Source of the DNA: Pontixanthobacter sp. CEM42
Lineage (GTDB): Bacteria; Pseudomonadota; Alphaproteobacteria; Sphingomonadales; Sphingomonadaceae
Direction: 5' to 3'
DNA length: 64,000 nt
Assembly: GCF_017812015.1 (NCBI RefSeq)
Contig: NZ_JADQTN010000002.1
Span: 558,001 to 622,000, forward strand
The notes under the pieces were generated by a model. That model was given only the letters and a program-made list of their open reading frames with translations. It did no database searches and was not told where the DNA came from. Positions 18,476-27,734 of this stretch are shown piece after piece. How positions within the stretch are numbered: the stretch's first letter is position 1; every line of letters starts with the position of its first letter. The position numbers and the translations under genes are program-made.

Positions 18476-19879
18476 ATGAACCATAGTTTCGACCCGACCG
18501 TCCTCCGCGAATATGATATTCGCGGCATCATTGGGGAGACTTTGGGTCCCGATGATGCGCGCGCTATCGGGCGCAGTTTCGCTACGCTGTTGAAACGGGC
18601 CGGTGGTTCCAAAGTGGCCGTCTGCTATGACGGGCGTGTCAGTTCGCCGATCCTCGAAAGCGCTTTGGTCGAGGGGCTCAATGCCAGCGGCTGTGATGTT
18701 GTGCGCGTGGGTATGGGCGCGACCCCGATGCTCTATTATGCGGCGGCCTCAGCCGATGATGTGGATGGCGGCATTCAGATAACCGGCAGCCATAATCCCG
18801 CCAATTATAACGGCTTCAAGATGGTATTTCAGGGGCGTCCTTTCTTTGGCGAGGATATCCTGACGATTGGACGTATGGCCGAGGCGGGCGATTGGATCGA
18901 CGGTCTCGGGGGCGTAGAAGATCGCGAGATCTTGGACGAGTATATTGACCGGTTGGTTGCTGGTTTCGGCGATATCGACCAGTCTGCGCTTGCGGGCCTC
19001 AAAGTCGGCTGGGACAATGGCAATGGCGCGGCTGGTCCTGCGCTGGAGAAGCTTGCGGCGCGACTCCCCGGGGAACACCACCTTCTCTACACCGATGTCG
19101 ACGGGAATTTTCCAAACCATCATCCTGACCCCACTGTTGAGGCAAATCTGGAGGATCTGCGCGCACTGGTCGCGGAGAAGAACCTCGATTTCGGAGTGGC
19201 ATTCGACGGTGATGGTGACCGGATCGGTGCAATTGACGGCGAAGGCCGCGTGATCTGGGGCGATCAACTACTGATGATCTATGCCGAAGATTTGCTTCAA
19301 AGAATGCCCGGCTCCACCATTATCGCCGACGTGAAGGCATCACGCGCACTGTTCGATCATGTTGCGGCGCATGGCGGTAAGCCGGTGATGTGGAAGACGG
19401 GTCACAGCCTGATTAAGTCCAAAATGAAGGAAACAGGTTCGCCATTGGCTGGTGAGATGAGTGGCCACGTGTTCTTTGCGGATGATTATTACGGATATGA
19501 TGATGCGCTCTATGCCGGGGTCCGGTTGATCACCGCTGCTGCAAGGCTGGATAAATCCGTTACCGAGCTGCGCGGCGCGATGCCGAATATGATCAACACG
19601 CCGGAGATGCGTTTCCAAGTTGATGAAAGCCGCAAATTCGCTGCGATTGACGAAGTCAAAGAACGGTTGGCGAACAGTCCCGCTCAAGTTGACGGGACCG
19701 ACGGCGTCCGTGTGACCACCGATGATGGTTGGTGGCTGCTACGCGCGTCGAACACGCAGGACGTGCTAGTCGCGCGTGCAGAGAGTGAAAGCGAAGCTGG
19801 CCTCGAACGCCTGATGGCGCAGATCGATGAGCAGCTGGCTGCATCAGGCCTTGAACGCGGGGAAAGCGTCGGGCACTAA
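18476..19879 (+). CDS. Phosphomannomutase/phosphoglucomutase
   Basis: Interconverts hexose 6- and 1-phosphates, feeding nucleotide-sugar synthesis for exopolysaccharide and lipopolysaccharide. The catalytic phosphoserine is S105 in ITGSHNPANYNG, the Mg-binding loop is D244-G-D-G-D-R, the sugar loop is GEMSGHVFF, and the phosphate-binding motif RASNTQDVLV is near the C-terminus. Length 467 aa matches the AlgC/ManB/PgmG class. Downstream of the J-domain gene by 10 nt. The preferred sugar cannot be decided from sequence, so no symbol is given. Confidence 0.93.
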   Translation: MNHSFDPTVLREYDIRGIIGETLGPDDARAIGRSFATLLKRAGGSKVAVCYDGRVSSPILESALVEGLNASGCDVVRVGMGATPMLYYAAASADDVDGGIQITGSHNPANYNGFKMVFQGRPFFGEDILTIGRMAEAGDWIDGLGGVEDREILDEYIDRLVAGFGDIDQSALAGLKVGWDNGNGAAGPALEKLAARLPGEHHLLYTDVDGNFPNHHPDPTVEANLEDLRALVAEKNLDFGVAFDGDGDRIGAIDGEGRVIWGDQLLMIYAEDLLQRMPGSTIIADVKASRALFDHVAAHGGKPVMWKTGHSLIKSKMKETGSPLAGEMSGHVFFADDYYGYDDALYAGVRLITAAARLDKSVTELRGAMPNMINTPEMRFQVDESRKFAAIDEVKERLANSPAQVDGTDGVRVTTDDGWWLLRASNTQDVLVARAESESEAGLERLMAQIDEQLAASGLERGESVGH

Positions 19880-19912
19880 CGCACCATAGTAAGCTCTTAG
19901 GAAGGTTTGAAA

Positions 19913-20767
19913 ATGTTGAAGAAATTCCTGACCGTCACTGCAGCCAGCGTGCTTGTATTGGCTACCCCCGCCCTGGCACAAGACACTATGGAATCGCCTC
20001 AGACGGAAGAAGGCGAAGCGGGCGCCGAAATGCTTGAGGCGATGATGTCGATGTTTGCGGCAGAGCCACTGACGGCTGAGCAAGAAGCGCGGCTGCCGCT
20101 TGCGACCGAAGTGGTCACACGCATGATCCCGGAAGGGGCGATGGGCGAAATGATGGGATCCATGCTCGATGGCTTCCTCAAACCGATCCTCGACATGGAA
20201 CAGGAACCGAGCGCCGCGAATGTCGCAGAGCAGCTTGGCGTGACCGAGTTCGATATTTCCGTGGATGACGGCGATGTCGCCGAAGCGCTAGCGATCCTTG
20301 ATCCGGCCTGGACCGAGCGGAAGGAAATCGAGCGCAATATGATGCCCGATATTATGAACCAGATGATGACGGCTATGGAACCCGCGATGCGCAAGGGGAT
20401 GTCGGAAGTCTACGCAGTGCACTTTTCGTCGACCGAGCTGGGTGAGATCAACAGTTTCTTCAAGACCGAAACCGGCGCCAATTTTGCTCGTAAGTCTTTC
20501 ACCATTTCGAGCGATCCGCGCTTGATCGGCTCGATTATGGAATCACTGCCGGAAATGATGGGATTGTTTGAAACCATAGGCAAACAGATGGAAGAAGCGA
20601 CCGCTGAACTTCCTGCCGTTCGCACATATGAGGATCTGAGCGAAGCAGAGCGTGCCCGTTTAGCCGAGCTGGTGGGCATGGATGCGAGTGGCCTCGAGGC
20701 GACCATGAGCGGTGATGAAAGTGCTGGTGTATCCGGCGGGCTGATCGTCGAAGATATGAGTCAATAA
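19913..20767 (+). CDS. Secreted DUF2059-like protein
   Basis: Unknown function. From the ATG at 19913, with an AGGAAGG ribosome-binding site at good spacing, residues 1-22 form a signal peptide ending in PALAQ. The mature part is acidic, helical and methionine-rich. The segment VHFSSTELGEINSFFKTETG resembles the DUF2059 core, in which a helix pair packs near a conserved phenylalanine. The C-terminus is Ser/Gly-rich. It lies 33 nt after the mutase gene and 19 nt before hscC, so it probably belongs to the same transcript. Periplasmic location is inferred. Confidence 0.7.
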   Translation: MLKKFLTVTAASVLVLATPALAQDTMESPQTEEGEAGAEMLEAMMSMFAAEPLTAEQEARLPLATEVVTRMIPEGAMGEMMGSMLDGFLKPILDMEQEPSAANVAEQLGVTEFDISVDDGDVAEALAILDPAWTERKEIERNMMPDIMNQMMTAMEPAMRKGMSEVYAVHFSSTELGEINSFFKTETGANFARKSFTISSDPRLIGSIMESLPEMMGLFETIGKQMEEATAELPAVRTYEDLSEAERARLAELVGMDASGLEATMSGDESAGVSGGLIVEDMSQ

Positions 20768-20786
20768 GTCTGCGATCGGACCAACT

Positions 20787-22493
20787 ATGCTTGTCGGAAT
20801 TGATTTAGGCACGACCAACAGTGCTGTCGCGATTTGGCGTGATGGTGAAGCTGAACTGGTGCCCAACGCGCTCGGCGATGTGCTGACGCCTTCGGCTGTG
20901 TCCGTCGATAAGAGCGGGCAGACCTGGATAGGCGCTTCCGCGCTTGACCGCTTTGGGACTCATCCCGGAGAGACTGTAACCAGCTTTAAGCGCATGATGG
21001 GTACCGAATCCAAAGCATCGCTGGGCAAGCGCGAATTCAGCGCTGATGAGCTGTCGGCAATGGTGCTTGTCTCGCTGATGGATGATGTCGAAGCGGCACT
21101 GGGTGAGCGACCGACGGAGGCTGTCATTACCGTCCCGGCCTATTTTAATGAGCGGCAACGGCGTGCCACACGGCGTGCGGGCGAGATCGCCGGGCTGGAA
21201 GTGAAGCGTTTGATCAACGAACCAACTGCTGCTGCGCTGGCGTTCGGTTTGACTGATCGCGGGGATCAAGAGCCGTTTCTGGTGTTCGATTTGGGCGGCG
21301 GGACATTTGATGTCTCCATCGTGGAAATGTTCGAAGGCATTGTCGAGGTTCGCGCCTCGGCCGGCGACAACCGTTTGGGCGGTGACGATTTCAACACCGC
21401 ACTGGTGGCTTTCGCACAGCCACGATTGGAAGCAGACGATCTGCTCAACGTGATGCCGGCAGACAGGAAGGCGGCGCTGTTGACGCAGGCCGCCGAGCGG
21501 TGCCGTCGCGCGCTGACCACGGCGCACGAAGCTGACTTCTCTATTACAATCGATGACGAGACCTTCACGACGCGGATAACCACCGAAGAGTTTGAGGAGA
21601 CCGTCGAGCCCCTTATCCGCCGGTTACGCGATCCCGTTCTGCGCTCGCTTCGCGATACCGGGATTGATGTGAAGAGCCTCAGCGAGGTTGTCCTCGTGGG
21701 CGGGGCAACGCGGATGCCGGTAGCGCGCAAGGCACTGACGCGGATGTTCGGGCGCTTCCCTAATCATACAGTCCATCCCGATCACGCGGTGGCGCTGGGC
21801 GCAGCGGTGCAAGCGGGCTTGCTCTCGAATGATCAGGGGCTGGAGGAAATCCGGATCACCGATGTTGCGCCCTTTACGCTGGGCATCGACAGCAGCGACG
21901 AGGATGCGCACGGCCAAATCCATACTGGTATCTTCTCGCCGATTATCGAACGTAACACGCCTGTCCCGGTCAGCCGTATGCAAGTGTACAGCACGATGCA
22001 GGCAAATCAGACCAGAATTGAGATAGGCGTTTATCAAGGCGAAGCCCGCGATGTGAGAAACAACGTCAAGCTTGGCGGAATGTCAGTGCGTGTCCCTCCC
22101 AAGCCGCGCGGCGAGGAAATCGTCGAGGTGCGTTTCACTTATGATACGAGCGGCCTTCTGGAAGTCGACACCCATGTCCCTTCGACAGGCCTGACCAAGA
22201 ATTTGATCATTGTCGACGAGGAAGACAAGCGTAGCAAAAACGAGATTGCCTCCAGCCGTAAAGCGCTCGAAAAGCTGAAAGTCCATCCGCGCGACGAGGC
22301 AGAAAACATCGCTGCTATGGCGCGTGCGGAGCGGTGCTACGAAGGTTTCACAGGCGACGTGCGCGATGCCATTGGCGGATGGATTACGGCTTTCAAAGGT
22401 GCGCTCGACAAGCAGGATCCGCGCATTATTGCCGATGCGCGTAAACAGTTACTTGCCGCGCTTGACGAGATCGAGGCCAATCCGCCGCTATGA
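20787..22493 (+). CDS. hscC: Hsp70-family chaperone, HscC type
   Basis: ATP-dependent chaperone of the specialised HscC branch of Hsp70. The ATPase domain begins GIDLGTTNSAVAIW; AYFNERQRRATRRAGEIAG, LINEPTAAALAFGL and FDLGGGTFDVSIVE follow. The substrate domain contains IIERNTPVPVSR, a strong HscC-like match. At 568 residues it is shorter than DnaK (about 635), because HscC proteins have a reduced lid and no EEVD-like tail. The downstream J-like gene overlaps its end by 4 nt. In E. coli HscC works with its own J-like partners and interacts with sigma-70; the role here is not known. Confidence 0.9.
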   Translation: MLVGIDLGTTNSAVAIWRDGEAELVPNALGDVLTPSAVSVDKSGQTWIGASALDRFGTHPGETVTSFKRMMGTESKASLGKREFSADELSAMVLVSLMDDVEAALGERPTEAVITVPAYFNERQRRATRRAGEIAGLEVKRLINEPTAAALAFGLTDRGDQEPFLVFDLGGGTFDVSIVEMFEGIVEVRASAGDNRLGGDDFNTALVAFAQPRLEADDLLNVMPADRKAALLTQAAERCRRALTTAHEADFSITIDDETFTTRITTEEFEETVEPLIRRLRDPVLRSLRDTGIDVKSLSEVVLVGGATRMPVARKALTRMFGRFPNHTVHPDHAVALGAAVQAGLLSNDQGLEEIRITDVAPFTLGIDSSDEDAHGQIHTGIFSPIIERNTPVPVSRMQVYSTMQANQTRIEIGVYQGEARDVRNNVKLGGMSVRVPPKPRGEEIVEVRFTYDTSGLLEVDTHVPSTGLTKNLIIVDEEDKRSKNEIASSRKALEKLKVHPRDEAENIAAMARAERCYEGFTGDVRDAIGGWITAFKGALDKQDPRIIADARKQLLAALDEIEANPPL

Positions 22494-24160
22494 CTGAGTG
22501 GCCATGGAACGTGCTGGGTATCGAGGCGACCGACGACAAGGGCGCTATTCGTAGGGCCTATGCGCAGAAGCTTAAATCGCTCGATATCGATAAAGAGATC
22601 AGCGCCTATTCTGACCTTCGCGGTGCGCGTGATTACGCTCTTTCAAATGTTGGCTTCAACGTCCCGGACGATTCTCAAGCCGACGAAGCAAACGACGACG
22701 ACGAGCCGTATGATGGCGACGATGCGGATGAATCGTTTGACTATGACTATGAGTTCAACGCCGGGGATTTGCTGAATTTTGGTATCGATCCTTTTGGACC
22801 GCCCAGTTTGGACAGCTTCGGGCAGGGGCATGTTCCGCAAGCAAGCCCTGAACTCAATGTGGTTGCGGGATCAGCCGAGGAAAACCCTCTTGGCACAGCG
22901 GACAAAGAACTGGCCGGGCTACTGTTCCCTGGCGGTGAACGATCCGACGATCCGATGGAATGGGAAGAGTTTGAGCGCGCGCAGGCCGCGCTCGACACAG
23001 TTCTGGACTATGCCGGAAAAACCGAACTGCAGACCGAGCAGGCGATTGATTATTGGCTGTCGGACATGCTGGCAGAAGCATGGCCGCGTTCGGCACCGCT
23101 GGTTGAGCAGGCGAGCAATGCGTTCAATTGGATGCGCGAAGAAGGGCAGCTGACTGAACGCCCGGCATTGTCATGGCTCAACGCACGGCTTGGTGGAATG
23201 CAATTCCATGAGGCAATCCAGCGTTCCGGCCATGCGAAATACTCTTCGTGGAAATATCTGGCCGAACCCGGGCCATATCGGTGGTGGCACGCGATGTATC
23301 ACAGCGGAGACCAGACCCGCGAGCTGATCGGCGAAATACGCGGCAAATACCCGGAACTCGAATCTCATCTCGAGCCGCGCAAGGTCTCGGCGTTAGAGGA
23401 AGGCGTGACCGGGTTTGTTCCCGGCGCGATCCGCCTTCTGTTTGTTCTGTTCCTGATCTCTATCCCGTTGCGCCATTGCGCAGATTCACCGGGCGGCACT
23501 GTCGATGAGATTCCGACGGTCGAAACGATATTCGAAGGATCTCCCGAGGTGCAGGAGCGCGCCGACCAGCTCGCGGCCGATCTTTTCGGTTCGGATGCAA
23601 CATATGACAGCGTTGAACAGCTCGACGAAGAAGTGGCCAGAGTGGTCCGCCTCTCTGCGCTGCTGGACAAGCCTGAGCTACAGCCTTCGGAGCGGGGTTC
23701 TCTGGATGCGGAGAGTGCTGTCCGGGCACTGACGCTACAGGCCGTGGTTAAGGCCGAGTTTGAGGACTTGCTCAAAATCAAGCAGCTCCAACTGGATATT
23801 CTGCGGGAGTCCAGAAGCACTAGCAGTGATGCGTGCACGGCATTTTTGACCACCGGCAGAGTAGATGAAGCGGTCACACTCAGTGCAGAGCTTCGGGACC
23901 GCGAGCGCAGTCTATCAAGGAGCTTACTCCAGCAAGGGCTGCTGGATCGCGATGCAAATGCGGGCGGTCCGGCACAGGCTTCGGTGCCTGGATGGGTGGT
24001 TGGTGAGATTATCGACAGTACCGGTCTCTCTCGGGATGCCGTTGATCAGGCGCTCGGAGATGTCGAGGCGGGCGGCGCCTGCGATGTCCAGATCGCCTTG
24101 CTGCAATCGGCTCTGCGCCAGCCAGGCAGAGTGCCTGCCGAATTGTTGCGTTTGCAATAA
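22490..24160 (+). CDS. J-like domain membrane protein, probable HscC partner (HPD motif absent)
   Basis: The first 50 residues fold like a J domain (WNVLGIEATDDKGAIRRAYA), but where HPD should be the protein reads LKSLDID, as seen in some degenerate J-like partners of HscC. A strongly acidic stretch (about 60-90) follows, then a helical domain, one transmembrane helix at about 312-330 (GAIRLLFVLFLISIPL), and a C-terminal region of some 225 residues with no family I recognise. If the J-like part is cytoplasmic, the C-terminal part is periplasmic. The ATG overlaps hscC by 4 nt, so the two are translationally coupled. Length 556 aa. Confidence 0.72.
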   Translation: MTEWPWNVLGIEATDDKGAIRRAYAQKLKSLDIDKEISAYSDLRGARDYALSNVGFNVPDDSQADEANDDDEPYDGDDADESFDYDYEFNAGDLLNFGIDPFGPPSLDSFGQGHVPQASPELNVVAGSAEENPLGTADKELAGLLFPGGERSDDPMEWEEFERAQAALDTVLDYAGKTELQTEQAIDYWLSDMLAEAWPRSAPLVEQASNAFNWMREEGQLTERPALSWLNARLGGMQFHEAIQRSGHAKYSSWKYLAEPGPYRWWHAMYHSGDQTRELIGEIRGKYPELESHLEPRKVSALEEGVTGFVPGAIRLLFVLFLISIPLRHCADSPGGTVDEIPTVETIFEGSPEVQERADQLAADLFGSDATYDSVEQLDEEVARVVRLSALLDKPELQPSERGSLDAESAVRALTLQAVVKAEFEDLLKIKQLQLDILRESRSTSSDACTAFLTTGRVDEAVTLSAELRDRERSLSRSLLQQGLLDRDANAGGPAQASVPGWVVGEIIDSTGLSRDAVDQALGDVEAGGACDVQIALLQSALRQPGRVPAELLRLQ

Positions 24161-24210
24161 GGCGACGAGCGCGCTTTCATCGCCGCGATAAAGCTGCTCA
24201 TATTGGTTTG

Positions 24211-26661
24211 ATGAGCAGCGCCGACATTCCTCAGGAAATCGAAGACTGGTTTGCCGGGCGCGATTGGTCGATCCGGCGGCACCAGCGCGACATGTTTGCG
24301 GCGGCAAAAGCCGGCAAGCACGGGATGCTCGTGGCCGATACAGGGGCGGGTAAGACGCTCGCCGGATTTCTGCCAACGCTGGCTGATTTCTGTCCATCCG
24401 AGCTTGGCGATGATGGCGCGCCGGATGGTTTGCACACGCTCTACGTCTCGCCGCTCAAGGCGTTGGCACATGATGTGCAGCGCAATCTGGTCACTCCGGT
24501 CGAGGAGATGCGGCTGCCGCTACGGATCGAAACACGCAGTGGCGACACGCCATCGGATCGAAAAAAACGCCAACGCAGCAAGCCGCCCAACATTCTGCTG
24601 ACGACGCCGGAATCGCTGTCTTTGCTGCTGTCCTATCCTGACAGCTTTGATTTGTTCCGCAATCTTAAGCGCATCGTGATCGATGAGGTGCACGCTTTCG
24701 CGACGGGCAAGCGCGGTGATCTGCTGGCACTATGCCTGTCGCGCTTGCAATCCATCGCTCCGGATATGCGGCGCGCTGCGTTATCGGCCACGGTTGCCGA
24801 TCCGGAGGCATTTCAGGCGTGGCTCGCGCCGTGGGGCGATGTCGATCAAGTGGCACTGGTGATCGGAGAGGAGGGCGCTGAGCCCGATCTCGAAATATTG
24901 CTGCCTCAAGAGGAGCGGGTGCCATGGGGCGGGCATGCGGCGACTTGGGCAATCCCGCAGCTCTATGAGCAAATTCGCGACAACAAGACGACGTTGATCT
25001 TCACTAACACGCGTTTTCTGGCCGAGTTCATTTTTCAGAATCTGTGGGAGGCGAATGAAGAGCAGCTGCCGATAGGAATCCATCACGGATCACTCTCAAG
25101 GGAGGCGCGGCGCAAGGTTGAAGGTGCGATGGCGCGCGGTGAATTACGCGCATTGGTGGCCACAGCCAGTCTCGATCTCGGGGTGGATTGGGGCGATATT
25201 GATTGTGTCGTGCAGATGGGCGCGCCTAAGGGGTCGTCGCGTCTACTCCAGCGCATTGGGCGGGCAAACCACACGCTCAATCAGCGTAGCCGTGCGCTTT
25301 TGGTGCCTGGCAATCGATTCGAATTCCTCGAAGCGACGGCGGCTAAGGATGCGGTCGAGGAAGGACAGCGCGACGGAGAGGATTTTCGCGAAGGCGGCTT
25401 AGATGTGCTCGCTCAGCATGTGATGGCATGCGCTTGCGCCGCGCCATTCGATGAGGCCGGATTGCTGGCTGAAGTGCGCTCTTCGCTTCCTTATGCCGAG
25501 ATTGATCAGTCTGTGTGGGAGCGGGTTCTCAGCTTTGTCGAGACGGGGGGCTATTCGCTCAAAGCCTATGATCGCTTTAAACGGATCACGCGCGACAAGG
25601 ATGGCACCTGGCGGCTTACTCACCCCGAGCATGCTGCGCGGCATCGACTGAATGCGGGGATTATCATCGACAGTGAGATGCTGACCGTGCGGTTCAAGAA
25701 TGGCCGGTCGTTGGGGCGCGTGGAAGAGCGCTTTGCTGCAAGTCTTTCACCAGGAGACACATTCGCCTTTGCCGGGACCAGTCTGGAGGTCGAGCAAATC
25801 AAGGACATGGATGTGTTCGTCCGGGCGTCCAAGAAATCGGCCATGATCCCGTCCTACGGCGGCGCGCGAATGCCGCTGAGCACCCATTTGGCGGATAGGG
25901 TGCGCGCATTGCTGGACGATCGCGCAGGGTGGGGGCGCTTCCCAGACGATGTGCGCGAATGGCTGGAAGTGCAGGATTGGCGCAGCCAGATGCCCGCGCC
26001 GGGGCAGTTGCTGGTCGAGAGTTTCCCACATTCGAAGCGGCACTACACAGTCTATTATACATTCGAGGGCTGGAACGCGAACCAGTCACTGGGGATGCTG
26101 ATTACGCGGCGGATGGAGGATCGCGGCCTGCAGCCTGGCGGGTTCGTCGCGAACGACTACTCACTGGGGGTTTGGGGTTTGCAGCCGGTGAAAGATCCGC
26201 TGCCACTGCTGTCGCCCGACATTCTGGCTGACGAGTTCGTTGATTGGGTGCAGGATTCGCACTTGTTGCGGCGCGCATTCCGCGAAGTGGCGGTGATTTC
26301 CGGCTTGATCGAGCGGCAGCATCCCGGGAAACGCAAGAGCGGTAAGCAAGTCACTTTCTCCACCGATCTGATTTATGATGTGCTGCGCAAGCATGAGCCG
26401 GATCATGTCTTGCTGGAAGCAGCATGGGCCGACGCACGGGCCCGCCTGACTGACATTGGGCGGCTTGCAGTTCTGCTCGAACGCTCGGCGGAGCAGGTCA
26501 ATCATGTTGAATTGGAACGGGTTAGCCCGCTCGCAGTGCCAGTGATGGTTATGATCGGCCGCGAGAGCGTTCCGCAAGGTGCGATCGATGACGAATTGCT
26601 GCTCGAGGCAGAGAGCTTGGCCGACGCTGCGATGCGGGTTGAGGTTGATAGTGACGAATAA
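24211..26661 (+). CDS. DEXH-box helicase, Lhr-type (ligase-associated DNA damage response group)
   Basis: Large superfamily 2 helicase of about 816 residues. Motif I is ADTGAGKT (42-49), motif II DEVH (158-161) and motif III SAT; LQRIGRANHTLNQRS is the Lhr-type motif VI region. The rest is the winged-helix and Lhr-core C-terminal domains. This short Lhr class usually sits with an ATP-dependent DNA ligase, an exonuclease and the PdeM nuclease in a DNA repair cluster; none of those is next to it here. The ATG at 24211 is preferred over a TTG one codon earlier. The 3' end carries a 13-bp tandem duplication. Confidence 0.88.
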   Translation: MSSADIPQEIEDWFAGRDWSIRRHQRDMFAAAKAGKHGMLVADTGAGKTLAGFLPTLADFCPSELGDDGAPDGLHTLYVSPLKALAHDVQRNLVTPVEEMRLPLRIETRSGDTPSDRKKRQRSKPPNILLTTPESLSLLLSYPDSFDLFRNLKRIVIDEVHAFATGKRGDLLALCLSRLQSIAPDMRRAALSATVADPEAFQAWLAPWGDVDQVALVIGEEGAEPDLEILLPQEERVPWGGHAATWAIPQLYEQIRDNKTTLIFTNTRFLAEFIFQNLWEANEEQLPIGIHHGSLSREARRKVEGAMARGELRALVATASLDLGVDWGDIDCVVQMGAPKGSSRLLQRIGRANHTLNQRSRALLVPGNRFEFLEATAAKDAVEEGQRDGEDFREGGLDVLAQHVMACACAAPFDEAGLLAEVRSSLPYAEIDQSVWERVLSFVETGGYSLKAYDRFKRITRDKDGTWRLTHPEHAARHRLNAGIIIDSEMLTVRFKNGRSLGRVEERFAASLSPGDTFAFAGTSLEVEQIKDMDVFVRASKKSAMIPSYGGARMPLSTHLADRVRALLDDRAGWGRFPDDVREWLEVQDWRSQMPAPGQLLVESFPHSKRHYTVYYTFEGWNANQSLGMLITRRMEDRGLQPGGFVANDYSLGVWGLQPVKDPLPLLSPDILADEFVDWVQDSHLLRRAFREVAVISGLIERQHPGKRKSGKQVTFSTDLIYDVLRKHEPDHVLLEAAWADARARLTDIGRLAVLLERSAEQVNHVELERVSPLAVPVMVMIGRESVPQGAIDDELLLEAESLADAAMRVEVDSDE

Positions 26662-26677
26662 GGTTGACGAATAAGGT
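26652..26677 (+). repeat. 13-bp perfect tandem duplication across the helicase stop codon
   Basis: TGACGAATAAGGT occurs at 26652-26664 and again immediately at 26665-26677. The first copy contains the helicase stop codon. It looks like a recent slippage duplication and leaves the protein unchanged. Confidence 0.9.
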
Positions 26678-26680
26678 GAA

Positions 26681-27256
26681 CTAGGTGCTTGGCATCCGGG
26701 ATGCTGCATCGCATTCCGCTTGATCGGTTATCGGGGCGGGGTTGGAGAATTGCAGGCTGGCGCTGGCAAAAACAGGGGAGGCTGAGCGGCCAAAGAGGCT
26801 ACCTCCGAAATGTCGGTGCTGTTCAATACCGCCAAAGCAGAAGCGATAGCGAGTAAGGCCTGTGGCATGAAGAACGGCGAGAACGTGGGCTGAGAATTCA
26901 TAACTGGCATTTGCGTCGGGCTCGAAGATCAGCAGCGGTGTGACCGGTTCTTCGCGACTCGCTTCGGCAAACTCGACCAGCTCGTTGTAATTGACGATCT
27001 CACCGTTCCAGAGGATCTCGCCGACAGCCGTCAGGCGGACCCTGTTTACTTTCAGGTCGATCAGCGGCGCGGGCGCACTCGCTATCAAGGGTACGGGAAG
27101 ATCGATTACAATAGCGTGGGTGGGCATGCGATATGCCGCTATTCCCAGCATTGCGATCACCATCCACACTGCCGCGATTGGCGCGTAGGATGGCTGGGAG
27201 ATCAAATCATCATGATCGACCACATAGGATCGGCGCAATGGTCTCCGAACAGGCAT
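26681..27256 (-). CDS. Divergent ExbD/TolR-family protein lacking the membrane aspartate (ExbD4)
   Basis: Fourth ExbD-like gene of the cluster, 191 aa. It aligns with ExbD2 and ExbD3 through the membrane helix, the DLPVP turn, an ILWNGEIV segment and the FEPDANASYEFSA motif. However, the N-terminal NTTPLID block is replaced by SYAPIAA, so the aspartate that carries protons in ExbD (D23 in its neighbour) is A29 here. A C-terminal extension of about 45 residues has no counterpart in the others. It lies 25 nt after exbD3 on the same strand and beyond the main terminator of the tonB cluster. It is either a structural or regulatory paralogue or a decaying copy; no frameshift is seen. Confidence 0.65.
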   Translation of the reverse strand: MPVRRPLRRSYVVDHDDLISQPSYAPIAAVWMVIAMLGIAAYRMPTHAIVIDLPVPLIASAPAPLIDLKVNRVRLTAVGEILWNGEIVNYNELVEFAEASREEPVTPLLIFEPDANASYEFSAHVLAVLHATGLTRYRFCFGGIEQHRHFGGSLFGRSASPVFASASLQFSNPAPITDQAECDAASRMPST

Positions 27257-27281
27257 TATGTTCTAGCTATCAGGGCGCAGG

Positions 27282-27734
27282 TCAGGTTTCTTCACTCGCT
27301 GCGGTAAATCGCCGGTAGCGTTCATTGCCGACAAAGCCGAACTTGCTGACACCGACCGATTTGATTGTATTCAAGGTCTGGGCGGCAAGGGCGTAGCTCG
27401 CATTGGCAGTCGGTTCGAACTGAAGTTCCGGCTCGACATCCATTTGGGTGGTTTGGATTAGTAGTGCGGCCATTTGCTGTTCGGTAACCGCAGTGCCGTT
27501 CCACAGGATTTGGTTCTGGTCGTTGAGAACGATCTTGTTCTTCACCGCGTCCGGTTTCGGGATATCCGGGCATTCGGTGCCGCACGGGACGGGGAGATCG
27601 ACTTCGATTGAGTGAGTCGCGACCGGGATAGTGATGATAAACATCACCAGTAAGACCAGCATGACATCAATGAGTGGTGTCGTGTTGAGGTCGCCCATCG
27701 GTTGACCTGCGGCAGGTGCAGTTGCTTGTCCCAT
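27282..27734 (-). CDS. Biopolymer transport protein ExbD/TolR (ExbD3)
   Basis: Proton-channel subunit that partners ExbB and energises TonB. The 150-residue protein has a short cytoplasmic head, the signature NTTPLIDVMLVLLVMF with membrane aspartate D23, and a periplasmic ExbD domain (ILWNGTAVTEQQM, FEPTANASYALAAQ). A short loop, CGTECPDIPKPD, carries two cysteines. It is very similar to ExbD2, so a recent duplication is likely. It lies downstream of a strong terminator that follows exbD2, so its expression needs read-through or its own promoter. Confidence 0.9.
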   Translation of the reverse strand: MGQATAPAAGQPMGDLNTTPLIDVMLVLLVMFIITIPVATHSIEVDLPVPCGTECPDIPKPDAVKNKIVLNDQNQILWNGTAVTEQQMAALLIQTTQMDVEPELQFEPTANASYALAAQTLNTIKSVGVSKFGFVGNERYRRFTAASEET

